Assembly: GCA_037384445.1 (NCBI GenBank)
Contig: JARRNY010000101.1
Span: forward strand, 1-11,975
Direction of reading: 5' to 3'
Length of the DNA: 11,975 bases
DNA from: Thiodiazotropha sp037384445
GTDB lineage: Bacteria; Pseudomonadota; Gammaproteobacteria; Chromatiales; Chromatiaceae
Positions 1 to 6,695 of this stretch are shown here, in pieces. The notes beneath the pieces were generated by a model, which saw only the letters and a program-made list of their open reading frames with translations, was not told the DNA's origin and did no database searches. A program made the position numbers and the translations under genes. The first letter of the stretch is position 1, and each line of letters starts with the position of its first letter.

Positions 1-879
1 CGCGACCATGCGCGTGAACTGGTCAGCGCCCTGCGTGATGAGATTGGCGCAGAGTTGGCCGACGCCCTGCTGAGTGCCGATCAACACAGCGAACCGGCCA
101 TCTTTGAACAACGCCAACGCATCGTGAGCCTGAAAGAGAAACTGCGGCAGATCGCCACTCCCCAGGCCCGCAGCCTGATGGCCACTGCCGACAGTCTGGC
201 GAAAAAGAGCGTCTGGCTGGTGGGCGGCGACGGCTGGGCCTACGACATCGGCTATGGCGGCGTTGACCACGCGCTCGCCTCCGGTCGCAACGTCAACATC
301 CTGCTGCTCGACACCGAGACCTACTCCAACACCGGTGGGCAGACCTCCAAAGCCACCCCGCTGGGCGCAGTCGCCAAGTTCTCCGCCGGTGGTAAAGCCA
401 CCAGCAAAAAAGACATGGCGCTGATGGCCATGTCCTACGGTAATGTCTATGTGGCCCAGGTCGCCTTTGGCGCCAAAGACGTTCAGACCCTGCGCACCTT
501 TCTGGAGGCGGAATCATACGACGGCCCCTCACTCATCATCTGCTACTCCCCCTGTATCGCGCATGGCGTCGATCTGTCGAACAACATCCGTCAGCAGGAG
601 CTGGCAGTCGACTCCGGTCACTGGCCGCTGTTCCGCTACGATCCACGGCGCACGGAGCAGGGGGAAAATCCGCTGAAAATGGATTCCAAGGAACCCTCCA
701 TCCCCTACCGTGACTTCGCCTCAACGGAGACCCGCTTCAGCGTTCTGCAACGAACCGACCCGGAAGCCTCCGAACGCTTCATGCGTCAGGCGCAACAACA
801 AATCAAGACTCGCTATCAGCTCTACGAGCAACTGGCGCATCTTGCTGTAGCACATGCCAGCACTGAAAAAGAGAGTTAA
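1..879 (+). CDS. nifJ: pyruvate:ferredoxin (flavodoxin) oxidoreductase, C-terminal part (5' end outside window)
   Basis: The frame is open from base 1, so this is the last ~292 residues of a protein that is normally about 1,170-1,200 residues. The enzyme oxidatively decarboxylates pyruvate to acetyl-CoA and CO2, passing electrons to ferredoxin or flavodoxin in the cytoplasm. The visible part is the thiamine-diphosphate domain: GDGWAYDIGYGG (from about base 226) followed by NTGGQTSKATPLG (from about 328) form the TPP/Mg2+ site. The Cys in YSPCIAHG (about 544-567) is the domain VI ligand of the proximal 4Fe-4S cluster in characterised PFORs. The tail after FRYDPR is the variable C-terminal extension. 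A TTG at 55 is in frame but is not the start, because coding continues upstream of it. No gene follows on the same strand for 700 bases. Single-chain PFOR identity is near certain; the upstream iron-sulfur domains cannot be seen here. Confidence 0.96.
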   Translation, partial: RDHARELVSALRDEIGAELADALLSADQHSEPAIFEQRQRIVSLKEKLRQIATPQARSLMATADSLAKKSVWLVGGDGWAYDIGYGGVDHALASGRNVNILLLDTETYSNTGGQTSKATPLGAVAKFSAGGKATSKKDMALMAMSYGNVYVAQVAFGAKDVQTLRTFLEAESYDGPSLIICYSPCIAHGVDLSNNIRQQELAVDSGHWPLFRYDPRRTEQGENPLKMDSKEPSIPYRDFASTETRFSVLQRTDPEASERFMRQAQQQIKTRYQLYEQLAHLAVAHASTEKES

Positions 880-911
880 TGGCCAAAACCGGCACAAAGT
901 TATTTCCTTGA

Positions 912-958
912 TTACTCAGCTAAAGCAGCCATGCGACATTAGCGGAGGAATTGAGTAA
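912..958 (+). terminator. possible nested hairpin after nifJ
   Basis: An outer stem TTACTCA (912-918) / TGAGTAA (952-958) directly encloses an inner stem GCTAA (919-923) / TTAGC (939-943). It lies 33 bases after the nifJ stop, where a terminator would be expected. There is no T-run after it and the loop and bulge are large, so it may be chance or a 3'-end stabilising structure rather than an intrinsic terminator. Confidence 0.22.
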
Positions 959-1020
959 CCGCCAGAACAGCTTTGAATGTTGAGTTGTGGCGCTCGCTTT
1001 GCGCAGGATATTTTCTCTCC

Positions 1021-1055
1021 CCCTCTCCCTGGCCCTCTCCCGCAAGGGGAGAGGG
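1021..1055 (+). repeat. REP-like palindromic repeat, copy A
   Basis: A pyrimidine-rich stretch leads into a hairpin: CCCTCTCCC (1033-1041) pairs with GGGAGAGGG (1047-1055) around a five-base loop. The first 23 bases (1021-1043) recur exactly in inverted orientation at 1151-1173. Short GC-rich palindromes of this type in intergenic space are typical of REP/BIME elements in gammaproteobacteria. It lies between nifJ and an AT-rich stretch. Confidence 0.65.
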
Positions 1056-1150
1056 AAAGCCTGGATCAGGAGCGGAGGTAACTTGAAAGCTTGTCTGTAT
1101 AACCTGGCTGGAAGCTAACACTATTCTCGAATAAAACGCCCCCTCCTGTG

Positions 1151-1173
1151 GCGGGAGAGGGCCAGGGAGAGGG
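1151..1173 (-). repeat. REP-like repeat, copy B, inverted relative to copy A
   Basis: This is an exact 23-base reverse complement of 1021-1043, 107 bases away. The second half of its own palindrome (about 1138-1150, CGCCCCCTCCTGT) is degraded, so only copy A keeps a perfect small hairpin. The two copies together could fold into one long stem, as in bacterial interspersed mosaic elements. Confidence 0.6.
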
Positions 1174-1490
1174 AGATATACTAAAATCCCGACAGATTAA
1201 TTTTTCAGTTATCCGCATAGGCTTCGCGCGATTGCACAGAAAGTCCGCCAATCACTATAAATAAATTGACACCTTCATGGGTTTGAAGACATTCAGCAAT
1301 GTCTCCGACCTGTATTGATATGCCCCTTGAGCAATTCGACAATGAAACATACAGCATCCATACAACCTGATTAATAAAAACCATCTCTGCATATAAATAC
1401 AATTCGCTATAGCTTGAAGGCAGGGTGAGGTTATTTTTTTGGGATGGCGCTCATATTGGTTCAACCATAGACACCACAAAGCAGCATGAC

Positions 1491-1520
1491 TTAGCTTCGA
1501 AGCTTTATGAATGGTATAAA
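1491..1520 (+). promoter_or_regulatory. candidate extended -10 promoter for the M23 peptidase gene
   Basis: TGGTATAAAT (1512-1521) matches an extended -10 element (TGnTATAAT) with -10 TATAAA at 1515-1520. A weak -35 TTAGCT at 1491-1496 is 18 bases upstream. Transcription would begin near 1527, leaving a leader of about 60 bases. The region is AT-rich, so chance matches are likely. Confidence 0.33.
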
Positions 1521-1586
1521 TAAATTGAGTTAATTAAATCACCGTTAATAGTGAAGCCCCACTAAAACCCACACCACAGATCAAGC

Positions 1587-2093
1587 ATGAAAAGAAAATA
1601 TATTGGCCTCGCGTTTTTAGCGATTTTCGTAGCGGGCTTTCTCATCCCAGAGGACCGGGTTATCCCCGTTAAAGGCGCCACACAAAGTGACTGGAATCAG
1701 GATACCTTTTGGTATGAGCCCTGGGGGGATTCCGGAGTTCACAAAGGCATCGATATATTCGCGCCTACAAAGACGCCGGTGCTTGCGACAACAAATTTAG
1801 TTTTACTTTATCAAGGCACAATCAACAAAGGCGGCAACGTAGTAATCGGCTTAGGTCCCAAATGGCGCATACACTATTTTGCTCATTTAGCCAGCATCAA
1901 CCAGGAGATGGGATTCATACTCTCGAAAGGCGACGAAATCGGCAGCGTGGGCGATTCCGGCAATGCCAAAGGCAAACAACCCCACCTGCACTATTCCATC
2001 CTAAGTCTCATTCCATTGCCCTGGCGTATCGACTCATCTACCCAAGGCTATAAAAAAGCCTTCTACCTGAATCCCGTTGAGTATATCCAGTAG
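1587..2093 (+). CDS. M23 family (LytM-type) metallopeptidase, small, membrane-anchored or secreted
   Basis: The 168-residue protein has a basic start (MKRK) and a hydrophobic segment at residues 6-20, read as a signal peptide or N-terminal anchor. The rest is a compact peptidase_M23 domain. The zinc ligands are H52 and D56 (HKGID) and H135 (HLH); the catalytic histidines expected in the LytM fold are H100 (YFAH) and H133. All signature residues are present, so it should be an active peptidoglycan endopeptidase outside the inner membrane. There are no LysM, SH3 or coiled-coil regions, unlike EnvC/NlpD activators. The start is the first ATG before the hydrophobic segment; no good Shine-Dalgarno is seen (ACAGATCAAGC precedes it). 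It appears monocistronic, converges on the minus-strand sugar operon, and is more AT-rich than its neighbours, suggesting transfer or weak selection. Its cellular target is unknown. Confidence 0.88.
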   Translation: MKRKYIGLAFLAIFVAGFLIPEDRVIPVKGATQSDWNQDTFWYEPWGDSGVHKGIDIFAPTKTPVLATTNLVLLYQGTINKGGNVVIGLGPKWRIHYFAHLASINQEMGFILSKGDEIGSVGDSGNAKGKQPHLHYSILSLIPLPWRIDSSTQGYKKAFYLNPVEYIQ

Positions 2094-2111
2094 CAGGAGC
2101 AACCATCACCT

Positions 2112-2138
2112 GGCAATGAACGCATCCCGATCATTGCC
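2112..2138. terminator. hairpin between convergent genes, possible bidirectional terminator
   Basis: GGCAATGA (2112-2119) and TCATTGCC (2131-2138) form a perfect 8-bp stem with an 11-base loop. It lies in the 73-base gap between the stops of the peptidase gene (plus) and the phosphatase gene (minus). Position and symmetry suit a shared terminator; neither side has a clear U-tract. Confidence 0.42.
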
Positions 2139-2166
2139 TGTCATCGAATGTCAGCGGCCCCTGTTA

Positions 2167-3000
2167 CTACAGCGCAGAGGTAGTAAGTTCCACCGAGTCA
2201 TCCAACAGACCGTAATGGTAGGCGCCTTCAAGCACACCACTCACATAGTAGCCATTGAGCCCCATAAAGTTCCCCTTGGCATGATAGATCTGGATAGCGT
2301 CGTTTTTCCGCTTCGCCTCGGTGACCTGATGGACTAACTGTTCATCTGCATTGCGCACCATTACGCCAAGAAAGCCAGCCGTGAGGGGAAAGACATCATT
2401 ACCACTATCGCCACAAAAGACGACATCTTTGCCTGCTTTATAGGCTTTGGCGATGTACTCCAGTGAGGTCTGCTTGGTAGCGCTGGCGGGGAGCACATCC
2501 AGCAGGCCGTTGCCGTTATTGGAATCAAAGCTGTATACCAGCACCTCATCAAACTTACCGCCGATCAAACCTTCCACTTCAGCCAAAATGGCCTCGCGGT
2601 TTTGATGGTCTACATAGTAACTCTGTTTGAACTCATTCAGGTGCTCGGCCTCCTGTTCGCGCATACCCTTGACTTGCGCCAGCGCATCACGAATGGCCGG
2701 ATTGTCCCAGCGCGGACTCATGGCGTGGACGTGATCGATCCAGCCCTGATCCATTGTCCAGGCATCGTTTTCATAGTGTCGAATGGTGGTTCCCACATCA
2801 CCGCAAAGGATATCGGGATAACGCACGCCATATTCGTGAATCGCATTTTCAGTCAGATCAAGATTGCGCCCTGTCACATAGACCACCAGCACGCCCTGTT
2901 TAGTGGTCCACTCGTTAAACAGCGCAATGGCGTTCTCATCAACGGACCAGGAACCGTTGGGTAGCAGGGTGCGATCAAGATCGGTAGCAAGTATCTTCAT
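2167..3000 (-). CDS. HAD-IIB hydrolase, sucrose-phosphate-phosphatase-like
   Basis: The 277-residue protein has all four HAD motifs: DLDRT (nucleophile D7, acid D9), VTGR with T43, K176 in ATKQTS, and GDSGND at 197-202. The cap lies between motifs II and III (type IIB). The core order and the late motif GVMVRNADEQL followed by a lysine/glycine-rich loop resemble cyanobacterial and plant sucrose-6F-phosphate phosphatases, and more distantly mannosyl- or glucosyl-3-phosphoglycerate phosphatases. It is expected to remove phosphate from a disaccharide phosphate or glucosyl-phosphoglycerate in the cytoplasm. It starts 28 bases after the stop of the GH13 gene and has a Shine-Dalgarno-like GAAGAGAG upstream of ATG, so the two form one operon with this gene second. 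The family is firm; the exact substrate cannot be read from sequence. Confidence 0.87.
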   Translation of the reverse strand: MKILATDLDRTLLPNGSWSVDENAIALFNEWTTKQGVLVVYVTGRNLDLTENAIHEYGVRYPDILCGDVGTTIRHYENDAWTMDQGWIDHVHAMSPRWDNPAIRDALAQVKGMREQEAEHLNEFKQSYYVDHQNREAILAEVEGLIGGKFDEVLVYSFDSNNGNGLLDVLPASATKQTSLEYIAKAYKAGKDVVFCGDSGNDVFPLTAGFLGVMVRNADEQLVHQVTEAKRKNDAIQIYHAKGNFMGLNGYYVSGVLEGAYHYGLLDDSVELTTSAL

Positions 3001-3028
3001 ATCAAGCTCTCTTCAGGCATAGAACATG

Positions 3029-4771
3029 TCAGGGTTTGGGGTAGCTATAGACCTGCACCTCAGCTCCTGCGGCGCTGTGGCTAATGGTGAACCCGTGACT
3101 CTCGAGGTTGGCCTTTAAGGTGACGCTGTCATCTTCCAGCGACCAGGTCATCTCCAGCTCATTCGGCGGGGTTTCGCCGATATACAGAGTACCGTTGAAG
3201 GCCGCCGCAGTGTTTCGCAGACGCATCATCTCCAGTTGATCGAGCACCACAGCGCTTTGCAATCCCGCAGCTACCGCTTCGTGGCTTAACGTGGTGCGAT
3301 TAATCTCTTTGTGGCTGGCCGTGCCACCCTTGTCGGCGGCGGCATAGTCGTTCTTACCGGCGAAAAGATCCAGATACCAGACCTGGGGAATACCCGGCAT
3401 AAAGAGCTGAATGGCGCGCGCCAGACGCAGCTTCTGTTCGTCTTCGCCCAATGCACTGAAGTAGGTGGCATTGACCTGGTAATAGGCGATCTTTTTTCCG
3501 TCGGCGCCAAAGAGGTTCTTCACCCGGCCGCCGCGCTCGATCACGCGTTCGATAATGGCCTCGATCTCGGCTGTTTCAAGCAGTCCCTTCTGATAACCAT
3601 CCTCGGTCTCGAAACCATCCAGATCAAGCACTGGTATACCGTCATGACAACCCAACATATTGACCGTGCGAATGCGCTTTGTCTGGATCTCATCGATCCA
3701 GCGTAACAGGTAGGTATTGCGCCCTTGATCCAGCGCATCCAGCAACAGGCCCGGGAGAAAAAAGTCGTAAATGGGATAGCCGGCTTCAGCAACAGCAGTG
3801 TGCAGATGCTTGCCATATTGGGCGTGAATCTCAGGCAGCAGGCTCAGCTGATTCGCTTCGGCAATGGACTTGAGTCGATCGAGATAATCCCAGGTGCCGG
3901 GGGTGTTGAAGAAATTGCTCAGCCCCGGTTTTTTGTGCAGATAGGCGAAGGCGTCAAGACGAATCAACTTGCCGCCGAAATCGGCCAATCGTTTCAGGGT
4001 CTCAGCATAGAATTCCCACACCACTTCCGATTCGGCATTGAGATCCATCTGGCCCAGGTAACGTCGTTTCGATTCGACAATGTCGATGATCTGTTTCAGG
4101 TAGTCTTGATACGGACCTAAATCGATGTTGCGAAAATCCTCCTCGGCAGCGATCTTTACATTGATCCGACTGAGGATCATGTCCACCTCATCCGGTGGCA
4201 AGATACGCAGATGCTTGAGGTCTTCGGGTTCCAGCTCCCGATAGTGAATGTATTGATAGAAGGTATTCCAGTAGGGCCGCTCCGAGCCATCCGGGAAGCG
4301 GACAAACAGGACAGGAAGACCCGGTTTGCGCATGAAGAGTTTATTGAGATGGGCCTCATCCGGAATGATGACGTTATCCTCACCCATCTCGCCTTCGCCC
4401 TCCCAAAACTTGTTCCAATCAATGAAAAAGTCGCGGTAGCGTGATTGATCACCCTTTGCCAGCATATCCAGAAATTGGGGTGAACGCACCGATAGGTGAT
4501 TCAGCACCAGATCGAATTTGAGGACGACGTTCAACTCCCTCAGAGCCTGTAGATCCGCCTCTGACACCAACTCTTCATTGAGTTCGTAGCGGTTGATGGA
4601 GAAACCGCGATCCAGATCGCTTTGGAAGAAGGTAGGCAGAATATAAAAGAGGGAGAAAACGTTGTGCAGCTCGGGGCGCTGCAGCAGCGCGATGGTATCA
4701 CTCAGTTTGCTACCAATGCTGTCCGGGTAGGCATTGAACATAACCCCGTTGGTTAAAGATTGATCTGACAT
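3029..4771 (-). CDS. GH13 subfamily 18 glycoside phosphorylase, sucrose-phosphorylase-like, with large domain B insertion
   Basis: The 580-residue alpha-amylase-superfamily protein has GH13 regions in order: DLVLNH (to H92), RLDAFAY with nucleophile D273, LLPEIH with acid/base E314, and GCHDGIP with transition-state stabiliser D377. The local forms RLDAFAYLHKKPG and LLPEIHAQY closely resemble sucrose phosphorylase (GtfA) and sucrose 6'-phosphate phosphorylase. Glucosylglycerol and glucosylglycerate phosphorylases share this subfamily. Such enzymes split an alpha-glucoside with phosphate to give glucose 1-phosphate. Length exceeds the usual ~480-560. The excess is about residues 172-239, inserted between WNTF and GQMDLN, which lie almost next to each other in known sucrose phosphorylases. 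ATG at 4771 is chosen over TTG at 4774 because AGAAGG lies 7 bases before ATG. It is first gene of an operon with the HAD phosphatase. Family is secure; the acceptor sugar is not. Confidence 0.88.
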   Translation of the reverse strand: MSDQSLTNGVMFNAYPDSIGSKLSDTIALLQRPELHNVFSLFYILPTFFQSDLDRGFSINRYELNEELVSEADLQALRELNVVLKFDLVLNHLSVRSPQFLDMLAKGDQSRYRDFFIDWNKFWEGEGEMGEDNVIIPDEAHLNKLFMRKPGLPVLFVRFPDGSERPYWNTFYQYIHYRELEPEDLKHLRILPPDEVDMILSRINVKIAAEEDFRNIDLGPYQDYLKQIIDIVESKRRYLGQMDLNAESEVVWEFYAETLKRLADFGGKLIRLDAFAYLHKKPGLSNFFNTPGTWDYLDRLKSIAEANQLSLLPEIHAQYGKHLHTAVAEAGYPIYDFFLPGLLLDALDQGRNTYLLRWIDEIQTKRIRTVNMLGCHDGIPVLDLDGFETEDGYQKGLLETAEIEAIIERVIERGGRVKNLFGADGKKIAYYQVNATYFSALGEDEQKLRLARAIQLFMPGIPQVWYLDLFAGKNDYAAADKGGTASHKEINRTTLSHEAVAAGLQSAVVLDQLEMMRLRNTAAAFNGTLYIGETPPNELEMTWSLEDDSVTLKANLESHGFTISHSAAGAEVQVYSYPKP

Positions 4772-4848
4772 CAAATCACCTTCTTCTTGTCTATGGACGA
4801 TGGCTGGCGCCCTTTGTATTACTTGCCGTGGTTCATCCCAATAGAGTC

Positions 4849-4877
4849 ATCCTATGTGCTTACTATGCTACCGTCAA
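4849..4877 (-). promoter_or_regulatory. sigma70-type promoter for the GH13-HAD operon
   Basis: Read on the minus strand, TTGACG (4877-4872) and TAGGAT (4854-4849) are separated by exactly 17 bases. The -35 matches 5 of 6 consensus bases and the -10 matches 4 of 6. The predicted start near 4842 leaves a leader of about 70 bases before the ATG at 4771. Confidence 0.5.
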
Positions 4878-4945
4878 AACACAGGGGGATGAGCGCTCGT
4901 AATACTGACCAATCAACTGGCGATTCGAGCAGATGCAAAATATCG

Positions 4946-4957
4946 CTCTTATGACCC
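4946..4957. repeat. target-site duplication, left copy
   Basis: CTCTTATGACCC directly abuts the left terminal inverted repeat of the MITE and is repeated exactly at 5090-5101. Confidence 0.85.
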
Positions 4958-5089
4958 GAATGGCGCTGACTTAAGCAAGTATTTGGTGCGGCAAGCCGCA
5001 CCCTACCCGTAATTGAGCCGTAGGGTGCGGCTTGCCGCACCGTTATTCTTTGGCCAACCCGGCACAGTTCGCTTAAGTCAGCGCCATTC
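4958..5089. mobile_element. 132-bp MITE with 19-bp terminal inverted repeats
   Basis: The ends GAATGGCGCTGACTTAAGC (4958-4976) and its exact reverse complement (5071-5089) are perfect terminal inverted repeats. A perfect 12-bp direct repeat flanks the element on both sides, the signature of transposition with a 12-bp staggered cut. There is no room for a transposase, so it must have been moved in trans. Target duplications of 10-13 bp are typical of IS4-family elements such as IS4 and IS231, so an IS4-type parent is likely (inference). The interior is mostly a REP-like inverted repeat, off-centre: 8 bases separate it from the left end and 29 from the right. The element sits upstream of the -35 of the GH13-HAD operon. 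Confidence 0.85.
4985..5041. repeat. REP-like doublet inside the MITE
   Basis: A 22-base arm (4985-5006) and its exact reverse complement (5020-5041) are separated by 13 bases. Each arm also holds its own palindrome, GGTGCGGC / GCCGCACC, so the RNA could form two small hairpins or one long one. The right arm is identical to 9549-9570. Confidence 0.75.
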
Positions 5090-5101
5090 CTCTTATGACC
5101 C
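5090..5101. repeat. target-site duplication, right copy
   Basis: This is an exact copy of 4946-4957, directly abutting the right terminal inverted repeat of the MITE. Confidence 0.85.
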
Positions 5102-5488
5102 TTCTTTCCATACGCATAACGTCAAGCGAGCGAAGCTATTGGCTACAGGAAAAAGTGTTCTTTTGCGTATCAGAAACTCTCACTGTTTTACCGCTTGTCG
5201 TTGAGCAGTAACAACTGCCTCTGCTCGACGACTCTCTATCCGGTTCCAAGCCACAGGCGTATGCTTCGGCCTCACTGCGGACCTCTGGATAAAATGGTCA
5301 GCGATGCCTTGCTTAGATAGCAAAACTCATCATGGACGCGCAGAATAGAGGCAAACTCCTTACTCCAAGGGCAGCAGGTCTATATAGATGGCGTCATATG
5401 ACCCAAGCTTGATATTCAACTGCTGAGATCGATGCTGGCACACACACCAGAATCCCTCAGCGAAGACCGCCCCCCTGACAAACCACTA
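5102..5488. other. intergenic stretch, no gene recognised
   Basis: About 390 bases between the MITE and the promoter of the DHOD-like gene. No open frame here has convincing composition, motif or start. One imperfect hairpin (5197-5232) has a 12-bp stem (GTCGTTGAGCAG / CTGCTCGACGAC, one G-T pair) and a 12-base loop, with no U-tract. The stretch may be decayed sequence. Confidence 0.5.
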
Positions 5489-5517
5489 TTGGCGATCCCG
5501 ACCAAATAGCCTTTAAT
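5489..5517 (+). promoter_or_regulatory. candidate sigma70 promoter for the DHOD-like gene
   Basis: TTGGCG (5489-5494) and TTTAAT (5512-5517) are 17 bases apart, matching 4/6 and 5/6 of the consensus. Transcription would start near 5524, giving a leader of about 27 bases with GAGAAG upstream of the ATG. Confidence 0.42.
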
Positions 5518-5550
5518 AGGCGTATCAACCAGACATCAGCGAGAAGCGTT

Positions 5551-6561
5551 ATGGACCTCACAACCGATTATCTTGGATTAAAACTGAAGAACCCCCTCGT
5601 CCCTTCCGCCTCTCCGCTCTCCCGCAGTATCGATGACGCTAAGCGCATGCAGGATGCCGGCGCCTCCGCAATCATCATGTATTCCCTATTCGAAGAGGCG
5701 GTCTCTGCCGAAGAGGAGACCATGGTGCGATTTCTTCATCACCAGGAGATCGGCTTCGCCGAAGCGGACAGCTTCCTGCCCGGCCACTACGACTTCTCCA
5801 ACGGTCAGGACCTCTATCTCGAAAACCTGCGCGCTTTGAAAGAGACCCTCGACATACCGGTCATCGCCAGCCTCAACGGCACCACCCCGGGCGGTTGGAT
5901 CTCCCATGCCGAGGAGATAGAGCAGGCGGGCGCCGATGCCCTGGAGCTCAACATATATCAGGTTGCAGCTGACGTGGAAGTCAGTGGCAGCGAGATCGAA
6001 CGGCGCTACGTGGAACTGCTCACCCAGTTGAAGCAGCAGGTGTCGATTCCCATCAATATGAAACTCTCCCCCGCCTTCAGTTCCGTCGCCAATATGGTGA
6101 AACAGCTGGAGCTGGCCGGCGCCGCAGGCGTCTCCCTGTTTAATCGTTTTTATCAACCAGACATCAATATCGACACTTTGCGTCTGAGCCACAGCCTGCA
6201 CACCTCGACCTCGATTGAGTCCCTGCTGGCGATGCGTTGGATCGCCATCCTGCACGGTCGCACTGCACTCTCCCTGGGCGCCACCGGCGGTGTTCATTCG
6301 GCCGAGGATGCCATCAAACTGCTATTGGCGGGCGCCGATGTGGTACACATCTGTAGTCTGCTGCTGGAGCAGGGAGCCCAGGCCATCGCCCCACTTCTCT
6401 CCGGCATCGAGGTATGGATGGATGAGCAGGGCTTTGAATCGGTGGATGATTTTCGCGGCCGCCTCAGCCAACGTTCGATTGCCGACCCCAGCGAATTCGA
6501 GCGGGTCAATTATGTGCATATTCTGGACAGCTTCAGCCTCAGCCCCGGGGTCCGTGGCTAG
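5551..6561 (+). CDS. dihydroorotate dehydrogenase-like flavoprotein of unknown substrate
   Basis: The 336-residue TIM-barrel protein is related to class 1 dihydroorotate dehydrogenases. It has the N-terminal MDLTTDYLGLKLKNPLVPSAS strand-loop of that family, INMKLSP with K171, and a late FMN-phosphate region GATGGVHSAEDAIKLLLAGAD (about 243-263). Where true DHODs carry NxSCPN-type orotate contacts, this protein reads ELNIYQVAAD (132-141): the asparagine stays but Ser, Cys and Pro are gone. It is therefore probably not a pyrimidine-pathway enzyme. It belongs to the group usually annotated 'dihydroorotate dehydrogenase-like', which as I recall often sits beside nifJ; here it is 4.7 kb from it. 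The start ATG follows GAGAAGCGTT. It is transcribed toward zapD across a 134-base gap, so it is probably its own unit. The fold is certain; the reaction is unknown. Confidence 0.85.
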   Translation: MDLTTDYLGLKLKNPLVPSASPLSRSIDDAKRMQDAGASAIIMYSLFEEAVSAEEETMVRFLHHQEIGFAEADSFLPGHYDFSNGQDLYLENLRALKETLDIPVIASLNGTTPGGWISHAEEIEQAGADALELNIYQVAADVEVSGSEIERRYVELLTQLKQQVSIPINMKLSPAFSSVANMVKQLELAGAAGVSLFNRFYQPDINIDTLRLSHSLHTSTSIESLLAMRWIAILHGRTALSLGATGGVHSAEDAIKLLLAGADVVHICSLLLEQGAQAIAPLLSGIEVWMDEQGFESVDDFRGRLSQRSIADPSEFERVNYVHILDSFSLSPGVRG

Positions 6562-6695
6562 TAAGGTTTTCAGCCCGTCTGCCAACCGTGTTACAAAAGC
6601 GCCTATAGATCGTTAACGCAGTTAGAGTTCATTGGCGGGGCCTGACATAATAGTGTGCTTATTGAACACTCACTCTGGCGGAAAGTAACAAATTT

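Larger units (their letters stand above)
880..1586. other. intergenic stretch without a convincing gene
   Basis: These 707 bases hold the two REP-like copies, then an AT-rich part (about 1180-1586). Short minus-strand open frames around 1205-1479 overlap one another in different frames, lack recognisable motifs and have no convincing ribosome site, so I do not call them. A 12-base perfect palindrome AGCTTCGAAGCT lies at about 1493-1504, upstream of the candidate promoter of the peptidase gene. Confidence 0.6.

Noticed and set aside
1205..1479. Two overlapping minus-strand frames of 65 and 74 codons that might be one frameshifted gene
   Set aside because: They run in different frames over much of the same DNA, lack recognisable domains and have no good start signal; AT-rich noise is as likely.
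2077..2337. 86-codon plus-strand frame after the peptidase gene
   Set aside because: Most of it is antisense to the HAD phosphatase and its start lies inside the peptidase coding end.
5197..5232. Hairpin as a terminator or small RNA
   Set aside because: The 12-bp stem is real but has no U-tract, no adjoining gene end and no promoter; noted only within the intergenic entry.
5686..6297. 203-codon minus-strand frame
   Set aside because: Antisense shadow of the DHOD-like gene, with no motif or ribosome site.
6621..6695. Promoter for zapD with -10 TAATAG near 6648
   Set aside because: No -35-like hexamer lies at an acceptable distance, so I do not list it.
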